The translations under genes and the position numbers were made by a program. A DNA stretch of 64,000 bases, taken from Abditibacterium sp. Lineage in GTDB: Bacteria > Armatimonadota > Abditibacteriia > Abditibacteriales > Abditibacteriaceae. How positions within the stretch are numbered: the first letter of the stretch is position 1; every line of letters begins with the position of its first letter. The notes below the pieces were generated by a model. It worked only from the letters and a program-made list of their open reading frames with translations, ran no database searches and was not told where the DNA came from. Location: assembly GCA_030448265.1 (NCBI GenBank), contig JAUJNG010000005.1, positions 82,743 through 146,742 of the forward strand, read 5' to 3'. Below are positions 55,523 through 64,000 of this stretch, in pieces.

Positions 55523-56026
55523 ATGGACGCTTCGGAACTCAAAACGAAAATAAAAAGTGCTTTCAAAGGTGTCAAGATCGAAGATGGAGTGAGCCTGAAC
55601 CAAGCTAAAGTCATGTCTAATTATGGAGAAGGCGTGACAAACGTGGAATTCAGAAATCTTCCATTGAAGGAATTAACTGACGATTGGGAATCACTTACAG
55701 AGGACTTTCTTAGAGGCTTCTATAACGAGGATTACTATGAAAACTTGTCGCATCTCGATGCAAAAGGTTTCCGCTACTATACGCCCGCTTTAATGATGAT
55801 TGCGTTAGATGCAGAAGAACCGAGCACATCAACTCAATGGTTGTTATACAATCTCGATTTCAAAAAAGATGATTTGTGGGATCATCATATGAGTAAGGTG
55901 TCGCTTCTCGATAAATACCAACTCGCTGCAATCGCACATTTTCTTAAATTTATGAGTAGTGTCTTTCCTGAAGAGCAAAAAAAGATTGGAAGGATGCTGG
56001 AGCGTTACTGGCACCAGTTTCTGTAG
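55523..56026 (+). CDS. DUF6714-like protein, low GC
   Basis: A 167-residue soluble protein whose ATG lies 2 bases after the helicase stop. The stretch LDAKGFRYYTPALMMIALDA and the ending KYQLAAIAHFLKFMSSVF resemble DUF6714, a family of unknown role that has immunity-like genomic neighbours; that identification is from memory. It is acidic, with a clearly lower GC content than all neighbours except the intein. Its close placement suggests read-through from the helicase gene, but the composition suggests later arrival. Confidence 0.65.
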   Translation: MDASELKTKIKSAFKGVKIEDGVSLNQAKVMSNYGEGVTNVEFRNLPLKELTDDWESLTEDFLRGFYNEDYYENLSHLDAKGFRYYTPALMMIALDAEEPSTSTQWLLYNLDFKKDDLWDHHMSKVSLLDKYQLAAIAHFLKFMSSVFPEEQKKIGRMLERYWHQFL

Positions 56027-56048
56027 AAGTAGCAGCTAACGCAATGAG

Positions 56049-56088
56049 GACCGGTTCCCTCTCCCGCAAGCGGGAGAGGGAACCGGTC
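56049..56088. repeat. Intergenic palindrome (19-bp perfect arms, 2-base loop)
   Basis: Perfect dyad gaccggttccctctcccgc/gcgggagagggaaccggtc. The CTCCCGCAAGCGGGAG centre also occurs inside the larger elements at 14581-14600 and 23951-23958, so the same hairpin core has been used in three settings. Confidence 0.93.
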
Positions 56089-56122
56089 ATAACCCAACTC
56101 CCCAAACTCTGAGGTGACTCTT

Positions 56123-56512
56123 ATGTCTTCCGAAATCCCGCCCAGGAAAATCCAGTTAGCACGGCGCTTGCGCCGCGAGCAGACGATTTACGAGAAGAAT
56201 TTGTGGGACATCCTGCGCGCCCACAAAATGAGCGGTTATCACTTTCGCCGCCAACATCCGATTGGGCCGTATGTCGCCGATTTTGCCTGTATCGCGGCCA
56301 AGCTGATTATCGAACTTGACGGCAACTCGCACGACGACCGGCAGGATTACGACGCCAACCGCGATTTCGTTTTGCGGGAATGGGGTTGGGAAATCCTGCG
56401 CTTTCCCAACGTTTACGCGCGCGACCAACCCGATGAGTTGTGGCGCACGGTTGAAGTCGAACTCCGCACCCGAATCCCGATGCAAGTTGATATTGTTGCA
56501 TCCCTGATTTAA
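56123..56512 (+). CDS. DUF559 endonuclease-fold protein
   Basis: A 129-residue protein from ATG 56123, with AGGTG 8 bases upstream (an in-frame GTG lies at 56114). DUF559 is related to very-short-patch-repair endonucleases. The fold's parts are visible: RREQTIYEKNLWDILRAHKM, GYHFRRQHPIGPYVADFACI (catalytic Asp), KLIIELDGNSHDDRQDYDAN (Glu/Asp) and RDFVLREWGWEILRFPNVYA. Such genes are widespread and mobile, often flanked by repeats as here. Substrate unknown. Confidence 0.92.
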   Translation: MSSEIPPRKIQLARRLRREQTIYEKNLWDILRAHKMSGYHFRRQHPIGPYVADFACIAAKLIIELDGNSHDDRQDYDANRDFVLREWGWEILRFPNVYARDQPDELWRTVEVELRTRIPMQVDIVASLI

Positions 56513-56601
56513 CTTCCGTCCGTCTTCAAAATGTGGTTACCCGCTTCGAGCGCGGTTTCTGCCCTGTCTCTTGCCAATTTGTGCCCAGAAAACGCCCCGC
56601 T

Positions 56602-59352
56602 TCACTCTTCGTCGCGGCGTCCGGCCAGAGTCGCCATAACCGTTGCCAGTTCGAGCGGTTCGACGGGTTTGAAGGTGAATTTGAAAGCCCGAACGCAGCG
56701 CCCGCACGCGGTCTTCGACGCGCGCAAAGGCGGTGAGGGCCGCCGCAGGGGTTTGTCCGCCGCGTTCGGGAGGCAGCGCGCGCGCCCGTTTGATGAGCCA
56801 AAATCCGTCTTCTTCGGGCATTCCGATGTCGCTGAGCAGCACGTCGGGCCGCAGTTCCTCCAGCGCGGTCAGGGCTTCGCGCGCCGTCGCCACCGCCGTG
56901 ACGCGCGCGCCGCACTTTTGCAGCACAATCGACAGAAAAAGTCGGGTGTCTTCCTGATCGTCCACTACCAGAACGTGGATGCCATGGAGGCGCAAGCCGT
57001 CGTCCGCCACCGTTTCGCAGCCGCCAGTGGGATGCACTTGCGGCTCCGTTTCGCCCTCGTCCACATGGAGCGAGCGCAGCGCGACAAGCGGCAGTTTCAC
57101 GGTAAAAACCGCGCCTTTTCCCAAACCTTTGGAGTGCGCTTCCACGCTTCCGCCGTGCAGTTCGACCAGATGGCGCACGATGGCCAGACCCAGACCCAGG
57201 CCGCCGTGGGAGCGCGTCGAACTCGAATCGGCCTGGCGGAAACGGTCGAAAACGTGGAGCAAAACTTCGGGCGCGATGCCCGCTCCGGTGTCGGAAACCA
57301 CGATTTCGACGTGCGAATTGATGCGTTCCAGGCGGATTTGCACCCGCCCGCCTCGGGGAGTGAATTTAATGGCGTTGGAAAGCAGATTCCACACGATTTG
57401 CTGCAAGCGCGCCGGATCGCCCGCCACCAGGCTCGCGCCCGCATCGAGAACGCGCTGTAAACGCAGGTCTTTGGCCTGCACTGCGGGCAGAACGGTGTTG
57501 ACCGCTTCTTCGATGACGCCCGCCACATCGACGGGCTGCACGTCGAGGCGCAGTTTGCCGGTGATGACGCGCGAAACATCGAGGATATCTTCGATGAGCT
57601 GGGCCTGCGCGCGCGCGTTGCGTTCGATGGTGTTCAGACCGCGCGCAAGTTCTGCGGAAGTGACCTGCCCGTCCTGCAGAATGTTGGCCCAGCCCATGAT
57701 GGCGGCGAGCGGCGTGCGAAGTTCGTGCGAGAGGGTGGCGAGAAACTCGTCTTTGACGCGGTTGGCTTCTTCGGCGCTACGCCGCGCGCGCACCTGGTCG
57801 GTGATGTCCACGCCATGAGAAAAAACGCCCGAAATCGTGCCGTCGGCTTCGAGGAGCGGCTGGTAAAGCAAATCGACGAAACGCTCTTCGATGGGGCCAT
57901 TCATCTCGCGTTGCAGCCTGACCGGCATCTCGCGGCCTTCGTAGGGCTGGCCGGAACCAACCACGCCATCGAGCAGCTCCACAAAACCCTGCCCCTCGAT
58001 TTCGGGAAGCGCTTCGAGCAAAGGTTTGCCGATGATGTCGCGGTGCCCCACGAGTCCGTAATAGGCGGGATTGGCGAGTTCGAAAACGTGCTGGGGGCCG
58101 CGCAAAATCGCGACAAAAGCCGGAGCGCCCTGAAAAACCGCGCTGAGCCGCTCGCGCTCGAATTTCAGCCTCTGCAGCAGTTCTTCGCGCTCGGCTTCGG
58201 CCCGTTTGCGCGCCGAAATGTCGCGGCTCACCGTGGCCAGCGCCAGGGGCCGCCCCTGTGCATCGCGCACCACGAACACCAGATAAGTCATCCAGATCGC
58301 GGCGCCGCTCTCGAAATGGCGAAAGCGGATTTCGGTGGTGCCTTCGCCCTCGCGCATCACGCGCCCGAAAAACTCGCCCAGAATGAATTCCTGGTCTTCG
58401 GGAAACAAAAAATCGGCGACCGCAACCCGTTTTGCCGCCTCCAAATCCGCCAGTCCGACCAGTTGCAGCGCCGCAGGATTGATGTAAATCACCTTGCCCG
58501 CCAAATCCGAAATGCCGATGAAATCGGGGCTGTTGTGGGCGAGCCGCTCGAAAATCTGGCGCTGTTCTTCGAGGTTTTTGCGCTCCGACACATCCGTCAT
58601 CGCGCCCAGCATCCGCAGCGGAGCGCCCACCGCATCGTAAAGCGCGTAGCCCCTGTCCAGAACCGAGGCGAACGAACCGTCGGCGCGCGCGAAAGCGTAT
58701 TCGCACGACCAGATTTGCTCGCCGCGCGCGATGGCCTCTTCAATGCTCTCGATCACGCGCTCGCGGTCGTTGGGATGCAGGCGGTCTTTCCACCACGACG
58801 GCGAATGATTCACCGCAGCGGGCGCGTAGCCGAAAATCGACTCGATATTGCGATTCCACCACACCTGATCGGCGACCAGATTCCAGTCCCACACCGCGTC
58901 GTTGGTGGCGCGCCACAAGTTCGAAACGCTCCTGGCTCTGGCGCAAATCGTCTTCGCTTTGCTTGCGCGCCGTGTCGTCGCGCGCGACTTTGGAAAAACC
59001 GCACAACTTTCCGTCATCATCATAAAAAGCCGTGGTGACGCCGTTGGCCCAAAAACGACTGCCGTCTTTTCTCTGGTGCCAGCGCGTATCTTCGGAGCGG
59101 CCCTCGCGCACGGCCTGCTCCAATTCGCGCTGCGGCACTCCGTTTCGCCGGTCTTCGGGCACAAAGAGAAGGTCGCTGGCCTGGCCCACGATCTCCTCCC
59201 TTTCATAGCCGAAAATCAGCCGCGCCCACGTTCCACGAGACGATGCGGCCCTGCAGGTCAAGCAGAAAAATGGCGAAATCACGGACTTCTTCCACCAGGG
59301 TGGCGTAGGGATATTCGCCGAAAATGTCTTGCACTGTTGGTTCTGGCCGCAT
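56602..59352 (-). pseudogene. Hybrid sensor histidine kinase (PAS-HisKA-HATPase-REC) with several frameshifts
   Basis: The true start is ATG 59352 (MRPEPTVQDIFGEYPYATLV). The frame changes near 59216 (after RIVSWNVGAA, before IFGYEREEIVGQ), near 58913 (after RFELVA, before ATNDAVWDWNLV, at a GC repeat) and near 56665 (after GFQIH, before KPVEPLELATVMATLAG). In order: about four PAS domains, HisKA (LATLSHELRTPLAAIMGW), HATPase (WNLLSNAIKFTPRGG, DTGAGIAPEV, GGLGLGLAIVRHLVEL) and a receiver (VLVVDDQEDTRLF, DVLLSDIGMPEEDGF). It has no membrane segment. With three lesions it is either a pseudogene or sits on poor sequence. The input signal is unknown. Confidence 0.82.
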
Positions 59353-59407
59353 AGGAGATAGATTACGTCAATCGAGACCAAGTCCAGTCGTTATCGCAGG
59401 AGAAGAT

Positions 59408-59514
59408 TTTTCACCGCAGAGACACAGAGAGGAAAAAGAAAAACGAAAGGCAGGAAGCTATTGTTTAGCGATTCTCCCTCTCCATTCTCTGCGCCTCTGT
59501 CTCTGCGGTGAAAG
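59408..59514. repeat. Intergenic imperfect inverted repeat, caccgcagagacacagag type
   Basis: TTTCACCGCAGAGACACAGAG on the left and CTCTGTCTCTGCGGTGAAA on the right, with a small indel. Related in its words to the element at 30500-30649. It separates sbcC from the sensor kinase gene; both are read leftward. Confidence 0.8.
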
Positions 59515-59537
59515 ATTTCATGCAACGGTCTGGGGGT

Positions 59538-62500
59538 TCAACTCACCATCAATCGCGCCGTCGAAGCGCTTCCGTCGTGTTCGATGAGATAGCGATTGGG
59601 AAACGCCTCGGCAAACTCTTCCTGATGCGACACCAGAATCACGCGCCGCAACTCCTCGCCCAGCGCCTTGAGTTCGTCGATCATCTCGCCGCGCCCGATT
59701 TTATCGAGACTGCCGAAGCCCTCGTCGATAATCACCGCTTCGAGCCGCCCGTGCCCCGCGCCGCGCGTGGCGTAGCGCCCGATGCCCAGCGCGAGCGCCA
59801 CGGCAACCCGAAAGCGCTGCGAGCCGCTCAAAAACGCGGGCAGCATCGCGGGAGATGGAGAGTCGCCGCCGCTTTGCAACACCGCCACATCGAGCACTTT
59901 GGGCGGCCCTTTGCGCGCTCCGGCGATGTCGTCGTCATCGGCGCGCAGTTCGAGGCGCAGTGTCCCGCTCGAAATGCGATCCAAAACGCCATTCGCCTCA
60001 TCCACGATGCCGTTTTCCGCCTCGCGCAGCAAATGACGCTGCAACTGGCGCGGCCCCAGCAGTTCGGCAAGCGTTTTGTGCTGGCGCGCCCGCGTTTCGG
60101 CTTCCACAAGGGCGTTTTGCAGACGCGCTTTTTCGGCGCTCGCTCGCTCCAAACCCGCGATTTCGAGTTGGAGCGCGCGCCGCTCTTCTTCCCTGCCCTC
60201 GCTTTGCTGGCGTAGTTCGTCGGCCTCGCTTTCCAGTTCCTGCGGCGCGCGCCGCGCCGCATCGGGCACGTTTTGCAGCGATAATTCGATTGCCTGCGCT
60301 TCACTTTGCAGCGCGGCGATGCGTTCACGCCCCTCGCGGAGCTGCGCGGCGCGGGTCGGCAAATCGAGAATTTGCAGACGCGATTGTTCGTTTTCCCACC
60401 CTGTGAAATCGGCGCGCAAGGGTTCCAAATCGCGCGCGAAAATCGTCTGGAGTGTGGCATTGGCGGCGGCGCGCTGAAGCTGCAAAGCGCGCTCGATTTC
60501 GATTTGGGTCGCGCCCAGCGCGGCGAGTTGATTTTGCAGCGCCGCAACTTCGGCGCGCGCGCTTTCGAGCGAGAGTTGCGCGCGCTCCACCTCGCGCGCG
60601 GCGTCGCGCTGCTCCGTCTGGAGGCTTTCCAGACTCGCCGCCGCAGTTTGCAGCGCGCGCTGCAATTCGTTTTCTTCGGCCCGAATGCGCCGCGCCAGAG
60701 CCTCGTCATAGCGCGCCAGAAGCGGCTCGATTTGCTCCGCGATGGCTTCCAGGCGTGCCGCGATTTTCTCGCGCGCCGCGAGGTTTTGCGCGGCGATTTT
60801 CGCCTCGTTTTGCCACTGCGCGAGCGGCTCGATGGCGGCGCGCAGCGCATCTAAGGCGTTTGCGGTTGGGAAATCGTTTCGCAGCGCCGCCGCAACGCGC
60901 GCTTCATCCCAATGGGTCGAAGACTGGCCGTCGAAATGCGCGGCGAAATCGTCCGGCAATTCGCGTAGCGCCTCGGCGCCGCTTCGCGCCGCGACCTCGC
61001 GCGATTTTTCAACGTTATCGAGTTCGTTTTCGACCTTTTGAAGCGCTAATTGCAGATTTTGCAAGCCCGATTGAGCCGCTTTCGCTTCACTTTGCGCGCT
61101 TTTGGCGGCGAGTTGCGCCGCGTCGCGCGCATTTTGAGCGGCTTCTTCCTCATTTCGCACTGTCTCAAGTGCCTGTTGTAACCGCGCGGCTTCGCTTTGC
61201 GCGTGTTGCGGCGTGAGTTTCTGGCCGCAGAAATGGCAGTTCGCTTCGCCCTTGACTTTTTCGAAACGTTCGATGGCTTTTTCGACATCGAGACGGCGCG
61301 CACTTGCCGCCGCCAGCGTTTGCGCCGCGACCAGCGCATCCTCACGACTCTTTTGCGCCGCGATTTCGCACTTTTGCGACGTGATTTCGGCGGCGGGACG
61401 CGCGGTTTTGAGTTCGATTTTTTGCTTTTGCGCCGCCCCAATGTGCGACTGCGCGCTGTGCCAATCGCCGCGTGCGCGCGAAAAGCGTCCTAAAATCGCC
61501 AGCGCCACCGTTTGCGCGTTCGCCTGCGCGATTCTCCCTTCCAGCGCCGTTTTTTGCGCGGCCAGATCGTTAGGGAATTTTCGAAGTTGACCTTCCAACT
61601 CCCGCGTTTCGCCGCGCCATTTTTCGAGTTGCGCGATTTCGGCAAGCGACGGCGCCAGTTCCTGCAACCGCGACAGCGCTTGCACACGCTCGTTTTCCCG
61701 CGCCCGCAGTTCAGTTTCGCCCGCGTCGCGGCGCGCGGCGGCGTTTTCCCATTCGCTTTTTGCTTCGATCAATTTTTGCTGCGCCGACTCACAATCGCGC
61801 TTCAATCTCTCGATTTGCGACTCGTTTTGCGCCGCGCGCTCGCGCCCGTCGAGCCAGTTTTGAAGCGGTGGCAGGAGGGTTTCGAGTTCGCCCAGACGAG
61901 CGAAATCGCGCTCGATTTGCGCCCCATCTTCCAAAATTCCGCGCGCCTTCTCCAGAAACTGAGCGTTTTCGCGGCGCGCAGATTCCAAATGCTGCCATTG
62001 CGACGCCCAAGGTTGCAAACGCGCCAGTTCCTCGCGGCGACTCCGATTCGCTTCGATTTGCGCCTCGATTTGCGCCAGTTTTCCCGCCAGAAGTTCAATT
62101 TGCGCTGGGTCGATGTCGGGCGCCGATTCCCACTGGGCACGGCCCGCACGCGCTTCGCTTTCGAGTTCAATTGCGCGCGTTTTGGCGCTTTCGTGGAGGC
62201 GCTGAAAGGCCGATAAATCGACGATTTCGGCGAGCATTTCGTAGCGTTCTTCGGGGCGGGCGTTCAAAATCGCGTCGCCGCGCCCCTGCGCGAGGTAGAA
62301 CGCCGCGCCAAAAGTTTCGTCGCTCAGACCCAGGTTTTCGCTCAGCCAGCGATTGTAGCCGTCGCGCCCGTCAGTTTCCGGCACTTTTTCCGTCGTTTCG
62401 CCGTTCAACCTTTCGATCTGCCAGGTCGATTTCCCGCCGCGCGACAGCGTTCGCATCAATCGAAAGCGGCCAGAGGAGACTTCGAGATCGAAGGCGACGC

Positions 62501-62714
62501 GGAGTTTGGTTTTGGCGTGATGAATGAGCGCTTCGTGGCCCTGCCCGCCGCCGCGATGACGACCGAAAAGCGTCCATCTCATTGCGTCAAAGACCGTCGA
62601 TTTGCCCGCACCGTTGCCGCCCGACAGCATCCACAGCGACGCGCCTTCAAACGAAAGCGTCGCGGCGTCGCGGTAGCTCATGAAACCTTCGAGCGTGATT
62701 TGAATGGGAAGCAT
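59538..62714 (-). CDS. sbcC: Exonuclease subunit SbcC (Rad50-like SMC protein)
   Basis: 1058 residues from ATG 62714 (MLPIQITLEGFMSYRDAATL). The ATPase head has Walker A SGGNGAGKSTVFDAMRW near residue 35 and, at the C-terminal end, the signature FLSGSQRFRVAVALALGIGR and Walker B LEAVIIDEGFGSLDKIGRGE. The two long coiled-coil arms, rich in Ala/Glu/Gln, meet at a zinc hook CxxC (GEANCHFCGQKLTPQHAQ). SbcC dimerises and, with SbcD, cuts DNA hairpins and protein-blocked ends. This is notable in a genome full of long palindromes, since SbcCD is the enzyme that destroys them. It follows sbcD. Confidence 0.96.
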   Translation of the reverse strand: MLPIQITLEGFMSYRDAATLSFEGASLWMLSGGNGAGKSTVFDAMRWTLFGRHRGGGQGHEALIHHAKTKLRVAFDLEVSSGRFRLMRTLSRGGKSTWQIERLNGETTEKVPETDGRDGYNRWLSENLGLSDETFGAAFYLAQGRGDAILNARPEERYEMLAEIVDLSAFQRLHESAKTRAIELESEARAGRAQWESAPDIDPAQIELLAGKLAQIEAQIEANRSRREELARLQPWASQWQHLESARRENAQFLEKARGILEDGAQIERDFARLGELETLLPPLQNWLDGRERAAQNESQIERLKRDCESAQQKLIEAKSEWENAAARRDAGETELRARENERVQALSRLQELAPSLAEIAQLEKWRGETRELEGQLRKFPNDLAAQKTALEGRIAQANAQTVALAILGRFSRARGDWHSAQSHIGAAQKQKIELKTARPAAEITSQKCEIAAQKSREDALVAAQTLAAASARRLDVEKAIERFEKVKGEANCHFCGQKLTPQHAQSEAARLQQALETVRNEEEAAQNARDAAQLAAKSAQSEAKAAQSGLQNLQLALQKVENELDNVEKSREVAARSGAEALRELPDDFAAHFDGQSSTHWDEARVAAALRNDFPTANALDALRAAIEPLAQWQNEAKIAAQNLAAREKIAARLEAIAEQIEPLLARYDEALARRIRAEENELQRALQTAAASLESLQTEQRDAAREVERAQLSLESARAEVAALQNQLAALGATQIEIERALQLQRAAANATLQTIFARDLEPLRADFTGWENEQSRLQILDLPTRAAQLREGRERIAALQSEAQAIELSLQNVPDAARRAPQELESEADELRQQSEGREEERRALQLEIAGLERASAEKARLQNALVEAETRARQHKTLAELLGPRQLQRHLLREAENGIVDEANGVLDRISSGTLRLELRADDDDIAGARKGPPKVLDVAVLQSGGDSPSPAMLPAFLSGSQRFRVAVALALGIGRYATRGAGHGRLEAVIIDEGFGSLDKIGRGEMIDELKALGEELRRVILVSHQEEFAEAFPNRYLIEHDGSASTARLMVS

Positions 62715-62761
62715 TTGGAGAGGCGAGAGGTGAGTGAATTCTCGCCTCTTGTTTCTCGCCT
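62715..62761. repeat. Inverted repeat between sbcD and sbcC, gagaggcgag family
   Basis: GAGAGGCGAGAGGTGAG and CTCGCCTCTTGTTTCTCGCCTC pair imperfectly. It is related to the elements at 2741-2822 and 17655-17732 and fills the whole 47-bp gap between two genes of one operon. Confidence 0.85.
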
Positions 62762-63973
62762 CTATTTTGCCAGGAGTTCTTCGGCGAGATTTAAAATGGC
62801 GTCGCGGTCGGCATGGGGTTCGAGGCGCTGGCGCAAATAGGCGCGCACGATGGAGGGCACCTCGCCCGAAAGCGGGTTGGTCGATTCGCTTTCCGAGGCA
62901 ATTTCGAGCGGGCGTGGCGCCAGTTCGACACCCACTTTTTCCTCGGCGCGGCCATACCAGCGCGGAAACAGCTTTTCGACTTCGGCGCGCAGCGCGGCGC
63001 CGGAATGGTGTTGCGGCTGGAAGCGCACGGTGTAATGGACAAGCGCGTGGCCAGCGTCGGGAATGGCTTCGCGCCATCTGGCGAGTTCGGTTTCGGGCGA
63101 ATTGGCGCAAAAATCGAGGGTGATCTGATAGAGCGGCAGGCGCGGAAGCGGCAGAATCTGCATTTCGCGCTCGCCGCGCGGCCCGATTTCGAGCAGCACC
63201 ACGCCCTTTTCATCGAAGCGTTCGGCGGCATCGAGCGGCACCACGCTGCCGGAATAACGAACGTGGGGCGCGCCCGCGACGGCTTCGCCAGGTTTGTGAA
63301 TGTGGCCGTAAGCGGCGTAGGCCCAGTCGAGCGGGATGTGCGACGGCTCGAACACCACGTCGTCGCTTTCGGAGATTTTGTAGAGGCTGTGACTCTGCGC
63401 GCCGCGAACGTGAACGTGCGACACCAAAACGGCGGGAAGCGCAGGGTCGAGCTGGTTTTCGCGCATCTTCTCCAACGCGCCCGCGAAACCGGTCTGGACG
63501 AGGCGGTTTTTCTCTTCAAGACTCGAAAATGTGGTGCTTGGCAGGTAGCAGCGCGGCGTCGGGAACGGCAATAGCGCGAATTGCACGTCGGGGCCGCTTT
63601 TGGCGGGCAAAACGAGGAATTGCGGGTTGGCGGAGAGGATGAAACGGCCCTGGGCGTCGCCGGCGCCGAGGCGGAGCGCGTCGCGCAGGGTTTCGAAGCG
63701 CAGTTCGGAATCGTGGTTGCCGGCGATGGCCAGAATCGTCCCGCCGCGCGCCACGAACGGCCCGAAAATGCGGTGGATTTGCGAAATCGCCTCGCGCATT
63801 CCCTCGTCGCGCGAACGCTCGGAAAACAAATCGCCCGCCACCACCAAAACATCGACGGCGTATTCTTCGAGATATTGCGCGATTCTTTCCAGTGCGGCCA
63901 CGATGGGGGCGCTCAAATCCTGGCGTCCCAGCGTGGTGTTCATGTGCCAGTCGGCGGTGTGGAGAATTTTCAT
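62762..63973 (-). CDS. sbcD: Exonuclease subunit SbcD (Mre11-like nuclease)
   Basis: 403 residues. A Mn-dependent nuclease that acts with SbcC on double-strand ends and hairpins. All phosphoesterase motifs are seen: MKILHTADWHMNTTLGRQ, DVLVVAGDLFSERSRDEG, ILAIAGNHDSELRF, AVLVSHVHVRGAQS and YAAYGHIHKPGEA. The capping region has VRYSGSVVPLDAAERFDEKG. The C-terminal part, including a stretch that contacts the SbcC coil base, is typical. It starts 27 bases from the right edge and is the first gene of the sbcDC operon. Confidence 0.96.
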   Translation of the reverse strand: MKILHTADWHMNTTLGRQDLSAPIVAALERIAQYLEEYAVDVLVVAGDLFSERSRDEGMREAISQIHRIFGPFVARGGTILAIAGNHDSELRFETLRDALRLGAGDAQGRFILSANPQFLVLPAKSGPDVQFALLPFPTPRCYLPSTTFSSLEEKNRLVQTGFAGALEKMRENQLDPALPAVLVSHVHVRGAQSHSLYKISESDDVVFEPSHIPLDWAYAAYGHIHKPGEAVAGAPHVRYSGSVVPLDAAERFDEKGVVLLEIGPRGEREMQILPLPRLPLYQITLDFCANSPETELARWREAIPDAGHALVHYTVRFQPQHHSGAALRAEVEKLFPRWYGRAEEKVGVELAPRPLEIASESESTNPLSGEVPSIVRAYLRQRLEPHADRDAILNLAEELLAK

Positions 63974-64000
63974 CGGGGGCCGCGAAAAGACGCTCCAAAA

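Noticed and set aside
1..64000. tRNA, rRNA, riboswitch or RNase P genes
   Set aside because: I found no TTCGANNCC-type T-arm with a matching acceptor stem and no known riboswitch core by reading; a dedicated scan (tRNAscan, Infernal) could still find one.

Overview
The window is a GC-rich (roughly 58-60% by eye) bacterial chromosome segment with about 59 genes or gene remnants, packed in short operons and with no rRNA, tRNA or CRISPR that I can see. The envelope looks diderm: an OmpA-type peptidoglycan-binding domain, Tat- and Sec-exported proteins, and a PspA-type membrane stress system. The mix (copper-amine-oxidase-like stalk domains, a gldAFG-like ABC set with DUF4340, UGT-type glycosyltransferases, FdhF/YdeP and FdhD) suggests an environmental bacterium of a poorly sampled phylum, perhaps Armatimonadota or Abditibacteriota. 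That placement is inference from protein flavour only.

Layout. 1-15.6 kb: alaS (5' part), an AI-2E-type transporter, an aldo/keto reductase, a UGT-type glycosyltransferase, a nine-pass membrane protein with presenilin-like motifs, leuS, small exported proteins, a YtxH-like protein, a frameshifted TIM-barrel epimerase and a four-gene gldA/gldF/gldG/DUF4340 transporter operon. 16-27.2 kb: an eight-gene minus-strand cluster: two membrane-anchored solute-binding proteins (one fused to OmpA), an ABC permease and ATPase, two coiled-coil proteins, PspA and an AAA+ ATPase, with a convergent Cys-rich membrane protein. I read this as a membrane-integrity or envelope-stress system.

30.7-34.4 kb: a six-gene minus-strand locus, ECF sigma factor, zinc-type anti-sigma factor, exported MsrB, cytochrome b, MsrP-like molybdoenzyme and a secreted protein in which 30 of about 107 mature residues are Met. 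It looks like a complete oxidant (probably hypochlorite-type) response in which a methionine-rich bait is oxidised and then repaired. It is followed by an FdhF/YdeP-type molybdoenzyme with FdhD, which share the molybdenum cofactor requirement. 36.9-52.4 kb: a decayed PemK/MazF-like module, a polytopic membrane protein, sugar-lactonase, DUF1287, a lone receiver domain, TPR, dtd, an IVP/S23 cassette, a spermidine-synthase-like fusion broken by a 55-bp tandem duplication, a frameshifted peroxiredoxin, a LOG-family protein and two glycosyltransferases. 52.5-64 kb: a UvrD/PcrA helicase carrying a 213-residue mini-intein, a low-GC DUF6714-like gene, a DUF559 protein, a hybrid sensor kinase with several frameshifts, and sbcC-sbcD.

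Two genome-wide habits stand out. Nearly every gene boundary carries a long inverted repeat (arms about 18-57 bp) drawn from several sequence families. These repeats sometimes enter coding sequence: one sits in frame inside a glycosyltransferase, several supply the last codons and stop of a gene, and one appears to have replaced a start region. Second, at least eight genes carry frameshifts, often at short homopolymers, which may be real decay or sequence error.
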